DNA of 64,000 nt from Aquimarina intermedia. GTDB lineage: Bacteria; Bacteroidota; Bacteroidia; Flavobacteriales; Flavobacteriaceae. The stretch lies in NCBI RefSeq assembly GCF_008124785.1, contig NZ_VNHU01000003.1, positions 248,001-312,000 of the forward strand, in the 5' to 3' direction. The notes below the pieces were generated by a model that did no database searches, was not told the DNA's origin, and worked only from the letters and a program-made list of their open reading frames with translations. The translations under genes and the position numbers were made by a program. This document shows, in pieces, positions 27,305 to 35,851 of this stretch (within the stretch, counting starts at the first letter, position 1; each line of letters starts with the position of its first letter).

Positions 27305-27331
27305 ATTATTAAAGTTTAAAACTTTAATAAT
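27305..27331. repeat. 27-bp perfect palindrome upstream of the mreB-like gene
   Basis: The 13-base arm ATTATTAAAGTTT is followed by a single A and its exact inverse complement. It lies 35 bases before the mreB-like ATG. The lack of GC pairs and of a T-run on either side argues against a terminator. It looks more like a dimeric repressor operator, but no cognate regulator is encoded nearby. Confidence 0.5.
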
Positions 27332-27468
27332 CCATTTCTATAACGTAAAGCGGTAGGGAGATATTGTTACGGGGTGTATAATGCTCTGTATATAAGGTTT
27401 TTGTGTATAAATTAGAGAACTGTTGATAAACAAGCTTAATCCTTATAATAATACATACATATTCTTTA

Positions 27469-27476
27469 TATTTTTG
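27469..27476 (+). promoter_or_regulatory. Candidate -7 element of cmk
   Basis: TATTTTTG fits TAnnTTTG and would start a transcript about 60 bases before the cmk start. No -33 TTG at the right distance. Confidence 0.35.
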
Positions 27477-27544
27477 TCATAAGATATAAGAGCGGTTAGC
27501 TGGGCATACTTACCTGACTAAGGTATACAAACAACAATTTAAGT

Positions 27545-28246
27545 TTGGAAAAAAAGATAATTATAGCGATTGACGGACACTCGTCCACTGGCAAAAGTAC
27601 AGTAGCAAAGCAGCTGGCTAAGGCTTTAGGGTATATTTATGTAGACACAGGTGCTATGTATCGTGCGGTTACGCTGTATGCAATGAGAAAATGTTTTATA
27701 AACGATTCTCATTTTAATCAAGAAGCGATAGAACGTTATTTACCTTTTATCAATATAAAATTTAAGCTGAATAAAAAAACGGGAATTGCGGAAGTTCTTT
27801 TAAACAACGAAAATGTCGAAAATGAAATTCGAAAATTATCTGTTTCTAATAATGTAAGTCAAATTGCAGCTATTTCTCTAGTACGACAAAAATTAGTTCA
27901 ACAACAAAAATTAATGGGGGCAGAGCGTGGCATTGTAATGGACGGCCGTGATATTGGAACCGTGGTTTTTCCGGACGCTGAATTAAAGATCTTTATGACC
28001 GCAACTGCTAAAGATCGTGCAGAACGTCGTTACAAAGAAATTACTGAGCGTGGTGAACAAGTGTCCTATGAGGATGTGCTTAAAAATGTGGTAAATCGTG
28101 ATCACATAGATAGCACCCGCAAAGATTCTCCCTTACGTAAAGCAGATGATGCAATAACCATCGATAACTCTAATATGACTTTGGATGAGCAATTTCAGAA
28201 AATATTGGAACTTGCAAAACAAGCTGCTTCAACAAAAGAAGAGTAA
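27545..28246 (+). CDS. cmk: Cytidylate kinase
   Basis: 233-residue (d)CMP kinase, phosphorylating CMP and dCMP with ATP in pyrimidine nucleotide recycling. The P-loop IAIDGHSSTGKSTVAKQLA begins at residue 7, YVDTGAMYRAVTLYA follows, and GIVMDGRDIGTVVFPDAELKIFMTA and DSTRKDSPLRKADDAI are typical. Initiation must be at the TTG at 27545: there is no upstream in-frame ATG and no Met before the P-loop. The gene ends 2 bases from the stop of the convergent small gene at 28249. Confidence 0.93.
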   Translation: MEKKIIIAIDGHSSTGKSTVAKQLAKALGYIYVDTGAMYRAVTLYAMRKCFINDSHFNQEAIERYLPFINIKFKLNKKTGIAEVLLNNENVENEIRKLSVSNNVSQIAAISLVRQKLVQQQKLMGAERGIVMDGRDIGTVVFPDAELKIFMTATAKDRAERRYKEITERGEQVSYEDVLKNVVNRDHIDSTRKDSPLRKADDAITIDNSNMTLDEQFQKILELAKQAASTKEE

Positions 28247-28248
28247 AG

Positions 28249-28593
28249 CTAGAATTTATTAGCTATAACAGCGTCTTCTTTATAATCAGAACAGACGTAA
28301 TAAGTTTGAGAAGGTCGTACCCATTCTATCAACCGTTTTGTTTTATCAAGTTCTTCGCTCCACAATATCAGCACTCGATTCAATCGTAGAACTAGATCAC
28401 CAACCTCTTGATGTTGTGCTATAGATGGATCTGATATTTGGTAAAAATGTTTTTCCTCCACAACTTTGTAAGCTAAACCATCATTCAAAATTATTTGATC
28501 ACGATATTCATAGATCACTTTAGTGTCGGACAAACACTGCGCAAATTGAATAGCAGGTAGTAAAAGTAAAAGTATAAGTAGTTTTTTCATCAT
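28249..28593 (-). CDS. Small secreted protein of unknown function
   Basis: 114 residues with a clear signal peptide (MMKKLLILLLLLPAIQFAQC). The mature part is about 95 residues, rich in charged residues and predicted strands and helices (VIYEYRDQIILNDGLAYKVVEEKHFYQIS), with two cysteines (C20 region and YYVCSDY) that could form a disulfide. I recognise no family. Either of the two leading Met codons may be used. A copy of the word TACGGTTTTACC lies 30 bases upstream of the start. Its stop is 2 bases from that of cmk. Confidence 0.62.
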   Translation of the reverse strand: MMKKLLILLLLLPAIQFAQCLSDTKVIYEYRDQIILNDGLAYKVVEEKHFYQISDPSIAQHQEVGDLVLRLNRVLILWSEELDKTKRLIEWVRPSQTYYVCSDYKEDAVIANKF

Positions 28594-28622
28594 AGAATCA
28601 GTATTTGAGCAAAATGCTAAAT

Positions 28623-28634
28623 TACGGTTTTACC
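28623..28634. repeat. Repeated 12-mer TACGGTTTTACC, copy 1
   Basis: Identical to the word at 32189-32200. This copy lies 30 bases upstream of the small secreted protein gene read leftward. Possible shared regulatory site of two secreted-protein genes. Confidence 0.35.
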
Positions 28635-28711
28635 GCATGTGTACAAAATTTTATGTTAATTTTTTTATATAAGTTGTTGAAAGAAGGTTTTCTATCAATT
28701 ATTTAAAATAA

Positions 28712-28747
28712 AAAAGTGGTTCGACAGTATTCTATCGAACCACTTTT
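28712..28747 (-). terminator. Terminator of the metalloprotease gene
   Basis: A 13-bp perfect stem (AAAAGTGGTTCGA / TCGAACCACTTTT) with a 10-base loop lies 19 bases after the metalloprotease stop and is followed on the minus strand by a T-run. Confidence 0.87.
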
Positions 28748-28765
28748 AAAATTATCATTTTTTAT

Positions 28766-31700
28766 TTAATTTTTGACTATCTGATGGTTTGAAACCTTCC
28801 CATTTATTGACAAGGTCAAAATGTACGAGCCTGATTCCAATTCTGATACAGCAATTACCTTTGATTCTAAGGCACCTTGACTAATAGTACGACCCAGTAA
28901 ATCTCTTAAAATGAAATTACCATTGCGTCCATTAGTTGAGATATTCACTGTGTTCTCAAAACGTATAGGATTAGGATATAATCTAATTTTGAAAGCTTCA
29001 GTTGTTTCAAAATTATCTATAGATACTCCTCTGGAAGTCCCACCTATGGTAAATGTAGTGCTTTCTGATGCTCCAAAAGCTCCTCCCGAGGCGAGTGTAG
29101 TTGTGCCTGAGGTCAATGAATAGGAACCACTTCCGTAAGAACAACATATCCCGTCACCGTAAGAATCATTTATGGTAAACGTATAAGTTCCTGCATCTAA
29201 ACATTCTGTTAGCGCGATAGTAGATCCATCTGGTTGACTGCCATACGTACCGCCGGATGCAACCACCTGACTTGAAGCATTGGTGATTTGCCAGCTAGTT
29301 TCTTCTGGATAATTATCAAGCGTAATACTGAGATTTACATCAGTACAAGATGGAGGATTCACGACATTAGAACTCAGACTAACAGCATCAATTGCTATAT
29401 CACTTTGCCATGTTGTACCTGAAATACCTACAAAGCGCAGTTGTATAGAGGAACCTATATAGCTGCTTAAATTTACTGTAGCATCTAGCCAACTGTTACC
29501 TTGGTTTCCTGATTTGAACCATTCTTGTGACCATGTTGAACCATTATCGTTACTTACTTCAATTGCTAAACTTCCTAAGGAAGCTGCTCCGTACATATGA
29601 TATTTAAAATTAAAATTGGCAACAGTTAATCCATTTAGATCAAAGCAGCCCGAAGTCAGAATTGCTTTTTTATTAGGATAGCCTGTACCGTTTCCAGAAG
29701 CTTCCAGATAAATATAGTACGTACCACTACTAGCAGAAGAAGGTCCTGTATTAGATGAAGGCGTACCATTTGCATCAATTGTCCAGTTGATATTATCTGC
29801 GGTTGATTGCGTCCAGGTACCTAAAGTATTTTCAAAACTTTCATTATAAGGATAACTTGTGATGCCTGCTGTACATCCACTTCCTCCTGTACCGGGTAGT
29901 GTGTTAAAAGTAGCTGTGTTACTATCTCCTGAAATATTACCAGCTGCATCTTTTGCTCGTACTTTAAAGGAGTAGGCAGTATTAGTGGTCAAACCAGTAA
30001 CTACATAAGAATTTGTAGTACTTGACGCAAATAGGGAGGTTCCGTTATAAATATCATAGCCTGTCACACCAACATTATCTGTGGAAGCATTCCAATTTAA
30101 TGTTGCACTTGTCTGAGTAATATTGCTCGCTGCTAAACTCGTAGGAGCGGTAGGTGCTTGTGTGTCACTGGAGCCACCAGTGATGGTAAAGTTAGCATTT
30201 GAAATATCAAAAAAGATGTTTCCGGACCCTCGTACCATAATTCTGTTTTGTGTACCTTGAATATTTGGAACCGTAATCGTTTGTGAACCATCATTGGCAA
30301 CCGCAGTCGCAAGTGTTTGCGTATAGGTATCTCCTCCATCGGTTGACAATAAAATATCTACATTAGCCGTATTAACTCCGTTAGCAGTAGTTCCCGCCAC
30401 ATCCCAAGTAACTGTTTGCGTAGATCCAGCTGACCAACTAACTGCGGTATTTGGTGATGTAAGGAGGAATGGTCCTGCGTTAGCAGTAACATTTACTCTC
30501 ATATCATCACTATTATTTCCTGCACCACCTACTTTATTATCACGAACTGTCAATCTAAAGTTTAGTGCTCGAGTAACATTTGGCACGGCTTCCCATTGCC
30601 AAGATGTAGCTCCAGTCTTAATTGTTGATAATCTAGGTAAATAACGTTGATTAGAGGTAGAGGGGTTATTAGATCTAAAGGAAACACCTGTAGTTCCGTT
30701 AACACTTGGATAAGTAGTAGCAGCATTATTTTCGTCAGCCTGCTCCCAGCAATACGTTAGGCTATCACCATTAGCATCAGATGCCTGACCGGTTAATACA
30801 AATGGAGTACCTCTTGGAATCGTATAATCAGCACCAGCGTTAACCACCGGAATTGCATTTCCGGTTGCAGTGTTTATTTGACAAGATGTACTTTTTACGT
30901 AATTGGTTACCTGTTGTATAGAAAAGAAATGGAAATATGGATCACTGTTTTGCTGCACGTCTGTAGCTCCTGTGATTCCTGCATATCCCATTATTGTTGA
31001 ACCACTACCAGGCTCAAAATGAGCATTCGTGCTTTCGTTACGAAATGAAAAGGTATGGTTTGCTCCAAACTGATGACCAATCTCGTGAGCAACATAATCG
31101 ATATCAAAAGCGTCTCCCTGAGGTGTACTTCTAGAAGTAAATCCACTTCCTTTACTTCCATTCACACAAACGCAACCGATACAGCCTGCATTACCATTAT
31201 CACCTGCTTTTGCAAACAAATGTCCGATATCATAATTTGCCTCTCCGATCACACTTGTCAATGTGGATTGCAATTCACTATTAAAGTTACCTCCATAAGG
31301 ATCGGTACTTGCATTTGTGTAAACAACATCATCGTTATTTGCGATAAGTACCATGGTTACGGCAAAATCATTTTCAAAAACTCCATTTACACGAGTCATA
31401 GTTGCATTGATTGCTGCCATAGCTCCGGCCTTTGTACCTCCGTGAAACTGTGTATATTCACCATTGGTAGAAACAGCCAATCGATAGGTACGTAAGGTAC
31501 TATCATCAGCATTCCTCGTCATGTTAGAAGCACGTTGTGTAGATTCTTTTTCCTCTACCATACATCTAAGATTATTTAAAGTCGCTGGTTTGTCTTTTCT
31601 CTGATATACAGCGTACACACCATTAGCAGTAAACGGCTCTATAAATACGGCATCAGAATTTCCACCTAATCGCATACTTTGCAGACCGTTTGGAGAAATA

Positions 31701-32071
31701 CTAAACCGTATTATTTTACTTTGATCATCCAGGCCCTGACCTGCATATGATTTAATGTTGGGATATTTTGCAGCCAAATCGGGATGCATTACCGGCGCTT
31801 CAACGACGCTATACGACTCTAACTCTCCTGTAGCATTAGGGAATTGAACGATTGCTGAAGGTCGATTCGAAGATTTGCCACGTATTGGTAGATCTTGTAA
31901 CATGGTATTCATCTGTTCAATATCCAGACTGAACAATAAATTTCCTGGTACTTCTTGATTAACTACCTGAGCAGTATTTCTAGAGCTTTGAACTCTGTTC
32001 CACGGATTGACTTGGGAAAAACCAATACTTGTAAGGAACAAAATTGTTAAAAAAGATAATTTTGTTTTCAT
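28766..32071 (-). CDS. Secreted reprolysin-like metalloprotease with fn3 and T9SS sorting domain
   Basis: 1101 residues. Signal peptide (MKTKLSFLTILFLTSIGFSQ), a propeptide to about residue 190, then an M12B-like catalytic domain with zinc motif HEIGHQFGANHTF (near 327) and Met-turn STIMGYAG (near 360). A fibronectin type III module spans about 640-725 (APTAPTSLAASNITQTSATLNW). A MAM/CUB-like beta-sandwich region follows (about 735-900). The last ~80 residues (IRLYPNPIRFENTVNIS ... GSYILTLSINGKVSNHQIVK) form the type A sorting domain for type IX secretion. It is exported through the outer membrane and released or surface-bound to digest proteins. The TATATTTG at 32101-32108 (minus) is a likely promoter element. 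Confidence 0.92.
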   Translation of the reverse strand: MKTKLSFLTILFLTSIGFSQVNPWNRVQSSRNTAQVVNQEVPGNLLFSLDIEQMNTMLQDLPIRGKSSNRPSAIVQFPNATGELESYSVVEAPVMHPDLAAKYPNIKSYAGQGLDDQSKIIRFSISPNGLQSMRLGGNSDAVFIEPFTANGVYAVYQRKDKPATLNNLRCMVEEKESTQRASNMTRNADDSTLRTYRLAVSTNGEYTQFHGGTKAGAMAAINATMTRVNGVFENDFAVTMVLIANNDDVVYTNASTDPYGGNFNSELQSTLTSVIGEANYDIGHLFAKAGDNGNAGCIGCVCVNGSKGSGFTSRSTPQGDAFDIDYVAHEIGHQFGANHTFSFRNESTNAHFEPGSGSTIMGYAGITGATDVQQNSDPYFHFFSIQQVTNYVKSTSCQINTATGNAIPVVNAGADYTIPRGTPFVLTGQASDANGDSLTYCWEQADENNAATTYPSVNGTTGVSFRSNNPSTSNQRYLPRLSTIKTGATSWQWEAVPNVTRALNFRLTVRDNKVGGAGNNSDDMRVNVTANAGPFLLTSPNTAVSWSAGSTQTVTWDVAGTTANGVNTANVDILLSTDGGDTYTQTLATAVANDGSQTITVPNIQGTQNRIMVRGSGNIFFDISNANFTITGGSSDTQAPTAPTSLAASNITQTSATLNWNASTDNVGVTGYDIYNGTSLFASSTTNSYVVTGLTTNTAYSFKVRAKDAAGNISGDSNTATFNTLPGTGGSGCTAGITSYPYNESFENTLGTWTQSTADNINWTIDANGTPSSNTGPSSASSGTYYIYLEASGNGTGYPNKKAILTSGCFDLNGLTVANFNFKYHMYGAASLGSLAIEVSNDNGSTWSQEWFKSGNQGNSWLDATVNLSSYIGSSIQLRFVGISGTTWQSDIAIDAVSLSSNVVNPPSCTDVNLSITLDNYPEETSWQITNASSQVVASGGTYGSQPDGSTIALTECLDAGTYTFTINDSYGDGICCSYGSGSYSLTSGTTTLASGGAFGASESTTFTIGGTSRGVSIDNFETTEAFKIRLYPNPIRFENTVNISTNGRNGNFILRDLLGRTISQGALESKVIAVSELESGSYILTLSINGKVSNHQIVKN

Positions 32072-32100
32072 TATTTGTAGATGTTTGTGTTTGTAGACTA

Positions 32101-32108
32101 CAAATATA
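32101..32108 (-). promoter_or_regulatory. Candidate -7 element of the metalloprotease gene
   Basis: Minus-strand TATATTTG matches TAnnTTTG and lies 30 bases before the ATG. No -33 TTG is seen 17-23 bases upstream. Confidence 0.4.
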
Positions 32109-32188
32109 TAAATAAAGCAAGTTAATACTTAATTTATTAGAATATTGTAAGTTAAAATTGAATAATTATATGAAATTCTCAATTTAAC

Positions 32189-32200
32189 TACGGTTTTACC
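32189..32200. repeat. Repeated 12-mer TACGGTTTTACC, copy 2
   Basis: Identical to 28623-28634 and in the same orientation, here 118 bases upstream of the metalloprotease ATG. A related word, GGTTTAACCGTA (inverse orientation, two differences), occurs at 46451-46462. Confidence 0.35.
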
Positions 32201-32221
32201 ATACTTACTTTAGTTTAGAGC

Positions 32222-32250
32222 AAAAAAAGACCGCAAATTTCGCGGTCCTT
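32222..32250 (-). terminator. Terminator of the LysM gene
   Basis: Minus strand reads GACCGC, a 7-base loop, GCGGTC and then a run of T, 23 bases past the stop of the LysM gene. Compact and GC-rich against an AT-rich background. Confidence 0.85.
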
Positions 32251-32272
32251 TCATTGTACATTTGTTCCTATA

Positions 32273-32650
32273 TTATATATTAGGAATAATCAACTCTTGA
32301 TCAGGGTGAATTACGTCCGGATTTTTGAGAATCGAACGATTTGCCTCAAAAATAGCCGTATATTTCATCGGATCCTTATAATAATGCTTTGCAATTTTAC
32401 TTAAGGACTCTCCTTTTTTTACGGTATGTTTATGATAGATAGAGGAGTCAGCTACTTTTATGTCAGCTTGTATGTCTGATGGGTTTTCGCCTCCAATTTG
32501 TTTTATTTTATCCCAAAGTATATTTTTTTCGTACTGTGTTTGAGTGGTTCCGTTAATTTTTAGAACTCCATTTTCTTCTTGTACATCGCCATTTTGAACA
32601 TTTAGTTGCTCTCCCAAGTCTAAAACTTCTTGATATTTAGATTTAACCAT
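32273..32650 (-). CDS. LysM-domain protein
   Basis: 125 residues with no signal peptide. The N-terminal ~70 residues include VLKINGTTQTQYEKNILWDKIKQIGG, reminiscent of the BON-like part of YgaU/LysM proteins. The C-terminal LysM domain runs HTVKKGESLSKIAKHYYKDPMKYTAIFEANRSIL to the end and should bind peptidoglycan-like glycans. I place the start at 32650 (MVKSKYQEV) rather than at the ATG at 32683, because a TATATTTG -7 element at 32692-32685 would put the transcript start downstream of the earlier ATG. Single gene with its own terminator. Confidence 0.85.
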   Translation of the reverse strand: MVKSKYQEVLDLGEQLNVQNGDVQEENGVLKINGTTQTQYEKNILWDKIKQIGGENPSDIQADIKVADSSIYHKHTVKKGESLSKIAKHYYKDPMKYTAIFEANRSILKNPDVIHPDQELIIPNI

Positions 32651-32684
32651 TTTTATAAATTTAGCGTTAATAGTAGTATTCATT

Positions 32685-32692
32685 CAAATATA
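32685..32692 (-). promoter_or_regulatory. -7 element of the LysM gene, deciding its start
   Basis: Minus-strand TATATTTG fits TAnnTTTG. Transcription would begin near 32679, after the ATG at 32683 and before the ATG at 32650. Confidence 0.4.
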
Positions 32693-32795
32693 CTGTTATA
32701 TATATATCGTGTATGTGAAAATTTATACAAAAAAAATTAAATTATCGATGAAATACAAAATTTATCTATATTCGGTTTAAAAATAAGAGCTACTT

Positions 32796-33587
32796 ATGTT
32801 TCGTAAGCGATACTATTATATTATAGAATTACAATATTTGGGATTTAGATACCATGGGTGGCAAAAACAGCCTAAGGTAAATACATTACAACGCATGACC
32901 GAGAGAACAGTGGCTTATGTTTTAGGACATACGAATTTTAAAATTTTAGCTTCAGGAAGGACAGATGCCAAAGTCTCTGCTAACTGTACATTTGTAGAAC
33001 TCTTTGTGGATAATGAAGACCTTCAGCCTGATTTTTTTGAGGAGTTTAATGCTAATCTTCCTCAGGACATTCGTGCATTATCTATAAAAGAGACGGATGC
33101 GAATTTTAATATCATTCAGCACCCAAAATTAAAAGAGTATATTTATTTTTTCTCCTTTGGTAAAAAGTTTCACCCTTTTTGCTCCCCTTTTATGCTTTAC
33201 TATAAAAGCCAGTTGGATATCCAGAAAATGCAAGAAGCGGCTAAGTTATTTGAAGGAAACCACGATTTTAGAAGCTATTGCCATCGACCTACCAAGGATA
33301 CGGTTACAAATGGATCTATTGAGGTATGCGAAATAGTAAAAAACGATATCTATACCGCCAATTTTTTCCCTGAAGATAGTTATATGCTTCGAGTCAAAGG
33401 ATTGGGATTTAAAAGGAATCAAATTCGGTTGATGATGGGCGCTCTGTTAGATGTAGGCTCAGGAAAAATCGATATAGCGTTTATAAAAAGTACCCTCAAT
33501 CCTGAAATGGATCGCATTCCGTTAGAACACATAGCACCGGGATCGGGTTTAATGCTTAATTCTGTTGAATTTTTAGATACTATATAA
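32796..33587 (+). CDS. Divergent TruA-family pseudouridine synthase
   Basis: 263 residues matching TruA over its whole length: FRYHGWQKQPKVNTLQRMTE near the N-terminus, the catalytic Asp57 in SGRTDAKVSA, HDFRSYCH, and MLRVKGLGFKRNQIRLMMG. TruA isomerises uridines 38-40 of tRNA. The catalytic loop normally reads GRTDAGVHA; here Gly-Val-His is Lys-Val-Ser, which is unusual. It may be a second TruA-like enzyme with another RNA target, or a lineage variant of the only copy. The catalytic Asp is retained, so activity is expected. Confidence 0.82.
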   Translation: MFRKRYYYIIELQYLGFRYHGWQKQPKVNTLQRMTERTVAYVLGHTNFKILASGRTDAKVSANCTFVELFVDNEDLQPDFFEEFNANLPQDIRALSIKETDANFNIIQHPKLKEYIYFFSFGKKFHPFCSPFMLYYKSQLDIQKMQEAAKLFEGNHDFRSYCHRPTKDTVTNGSIEVCEIVKNDIYTANFFPEDSYMLRVKGLGFKRNQIRLMMGALLDVGSGKIDIAFIKSTLNPEMDRIPLEHIAPGSGLMLNSVEFLDTI

Positions 33588-35699
33588 TTATTGAATATCA
33601 TCCTGTTTAAGGGCAGCAAGCGCAACTTTTATCACATTATAGGGGATAGCCTCATCAAAATACTCATAAAAAGCCTTCAACGTATCCGGATTATTTAGTT
33701 CAGTTTGTGCTTTTTTGACTGCTTCAAAATCAGCCGAATCAACTAAGCTTCGATAACGAATCGTTTCTCCTGCTTCAGAAAGCTTAAGGAGATGTGAAAG
33801 AATGGTACTTTCGGTTAATTTTCGTTCTTGAGCCATCTCGGGAATAGTTAAACCCTCACGATATGCGGCTAAGGTTTCTCCTAAAGTATTACTTTTTTTC
33901 TTTTTCTTTGGTTTCTTTTTTACAGTAAATGCTCTTATTTCTTTAATGAAATCGTAACCGTAATCCTGCATTTTCTGTCTTCCAACCCCATTAATTTGCA
34001 TGAACTCTGCATCGGTTGTTGGACGTACCTGTTCCATCTCTTTTAAGGTAGCATCATTAAAAATTTGATATGCTGGAATAGCTGCCTTTTTTGCCAAAGA
34101 TAAACGCAGTGACCGCAGTCGCTCAAACAGGCTCGTGGCATCTTTTAATTTAGTTGCCGATGTGTTATACTGCTCTTTTTCCTTTATGCTGGCCAGGTTT
34201 GCTAATTGTACCTGTTCTTTCTCAAAAAGTACTTTCTTGGATAATGCAGTAAGTTTGAGTCGGTTTTTTTGATGAAAAGCGATTTCAATATACCCCAGGT
34301 TCATTAATTGTATAAAGTAGTATTGCCAATCCAACCATGAAATTTCCTTGGCGATACCATAAACGGTAAGTTGCTGGTAGTTTCGATCCAAGACAACTGC
34401 ATTTTTGGCACCTCGAATCACATCAATAACTGTACTTATGGGTTCACTTTCTTTAAGTCGAGCAACCGCCGATAAGGCTTTCTGTGCCAGTAGCGTACCA
34501 TCTATAAAATCAGGGGGGTTCTTGCAAACATCACAGTTTCCGCAATCCTCTTCGATTAATTCTCCGAAATAACTAAGTAATATTTTACGTCGGCAGGTAA
34601 GTGCCTCGGCGTATTGTTTCATTCGTTCCAGCTTGGCTTCCTGTACTTCTTTATTACCCGATGTCGTATTAAATTTCTGGAGCTGGATAATATCGGCGTA
34701 ACTATGAAACAGTAGTGTAGAGGAGGGGAGTCCGTCACGTCCTGCTCTCCCTATTTCTTGATAATAACTCTCCAGATTTTTAGGTAAATTGTAATGAATT
34801 ACCCAACGTACATTCGATTTATCGATCCCCATACCGAAGGCAATGGTTGCACAGACAATGGGTAACGTATCATTAACAAAATCTTCCTGAACTTTTGATC
34901 GTTGTTCATGTGACATTCCCGCATGATAAGCTGCAGCCTTGAATCCATTCGCTTCAAGTTTCCCAGCCAATTCCTCGGTAGTTTTACGGCTCAAGCAATA
35001 TACAATTCCGCTGCTATCAGAATGTAAATCGATAAATTCTACAATTTGATCAATTCGTTTATTTGCAGGCCGTACTTCTAAAGCCAAATTTTGTCTGTCA
35101 AATGAAGCCAAGTGTTGTGTTGCATGCGGTATATTAAGTTGATTACAGATATCTGCACGTGTGGCTTTGTCTGCTGTAGCTGTTAATGCGATTATGGGAA
35201 CTCCAGCATATTTATTTTTCAAGTATCCCAATTGTTTATAGGCAGGACGAAAATCATGTCCCCAGGATGAAATACAATGCGCTTCATCAATGGCGATCAA
35301 ACTGATAGGAATAGAAGATAATTCTTCCTGTAAAAAGGATAGACTTTCTGGTGCAACGTATAATAGTTTTAATGTTTTTTCCTTTAATTGTTTAAAAATT
35401 AAAGTTTGTTCAGATTCTGTTTGGCTGCTATTTAAATAGACTGCCGGTATACCATTTGCAACGAGTCCGTCGACCTGATCTTTCATCAAGGCTATCAAAG
35501 GAGAAATTACGATGGTAATGTTGGGAAGGAGTAAGGCAGGTAACTGAAAACAAATAGATTTACCTCCACCCGTAGGCATAATTACAAGGTTATCTTCTCC
35601 TTTAAAAACGGAAGAAATAATCTTTTCTTGTAGCGGTCTAAAACTTTCGTAACCGAAATATTCTTTTAAAGTTTCTTTGATTTTTTTTAATTCTGGCAT
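33588..35699 (-). CDS. recQ: ATP-dependent DNA helicase RecQ
   Basis: 703 residues from the chosen start. The helicase core has Walker A MPTGGGKSICFQLP, the DEAH box IAIDEAHCISSWGHDFRPAY, and motif VI YQEIGRAGRDGLPS. The RQC region has the zinc cysteines CRRKILLSYFGE ... CGNCDVC. An HRDC domain follows (near 530-605), and after a basic linker (KKKPKKKKKSN) a winged-helix-like tail (LGETLAAYREGLTIPEMAQE). It unwinds DNA in recombination and repair. The frame opens at 35717 but ATG 35699 (MPELKKIKETL) fits the family better. Confidence 0.94.
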   Translation of the reverse strand: MPELKKIKETLKEYFGYESFRPLQEKIISSVFKGEDNLVIMPTGGGKSICFQLPALLLPNITIVISPLIALMKDQVDGLVANGIPAVYLNSSQTESEQTLIFKQLKEKTLKLLYVAPESLSFLQEELSSIPISLIAIDEAHCISSWGHDFRPAYKQLGYLKNKYAGVPIIALTATADKATRADICNQLNIPHATQHLASFDRQNLALEVRPANKRIDQIVEFIDLHSDSSGIVYCLSRKTTEELAGKLEANGFKAAAYHAGMSHEQRSKVQEDFVNDTLPIVCATIAFGMGIDKSNVRWVIHYNLPKNLESYYQEIGRAGRDGLPSSTLLFHSYADIIQLQKFNTTSGNKEVQEAKLERMKQYAEALTCRRKILLSYFGELIEEDCGNCDVCKNPPDFIDGTLLAQKALSAVARLKESEPISTVIDVIRGAKNAVVLDRNYQQLTVYGIAKEISWLDWQYYFIQLMNLGYIEIAFHQKNRLKLTALSKKVLFEKEQVQLANLASIKEKEQYNTSATKLKDATSLFERLRSLRLSLAKKAAIPAYQIFNDATLKEMEQVRPTTDAEFMQINGVGRQKMQDYGYDFIKEIRAFTVKKKPKKKKKSNTLGETLAAYREGLTIPEMAQERKLTESTILSHLLKLSEAGETIRYRSLVDSADFEAVKKAQTELNNPDTLKAFYEYFDEAIPYNVIKVALAALKQDDIQ

Positions 35700-35808
35700 A
35701 GGTGCGCAAAGGAACAAAATTTGAACACATTCTAAAGAAAGGAATTCGAAATTTATTTAAAATGACGAACTTGCAATCAGTATTATAAAATCATATAAAT
35801 TCTTTGAC

Positions 35809-35816
35809 TAAGTTTG
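35809..35816 (+). promoter_or_regulatory. Candidate -7 element of corA
   Basis: TAAGTTTG matches TAnnTTTG, 36 bases before the corA ATG. No clear -33 box. Confidence 0.4.
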
Positions 35817-35851
35817 CGCTATCCTTAGTTTAAACATAATATTTTGGATAA

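Noticed and set aside
31055..31495. 146-codon open frame on the plus strand
   Set aside because: It lies wholly inside the metalloprotease catalytic domain on the other strand and its translation has no family features.
35700..35851. Magnesium riboswitch in front of corA
   Set aside because: The gap is 152 bases, with a -7 element only 36 bases before the start, leaving no room for an M-box type structure.
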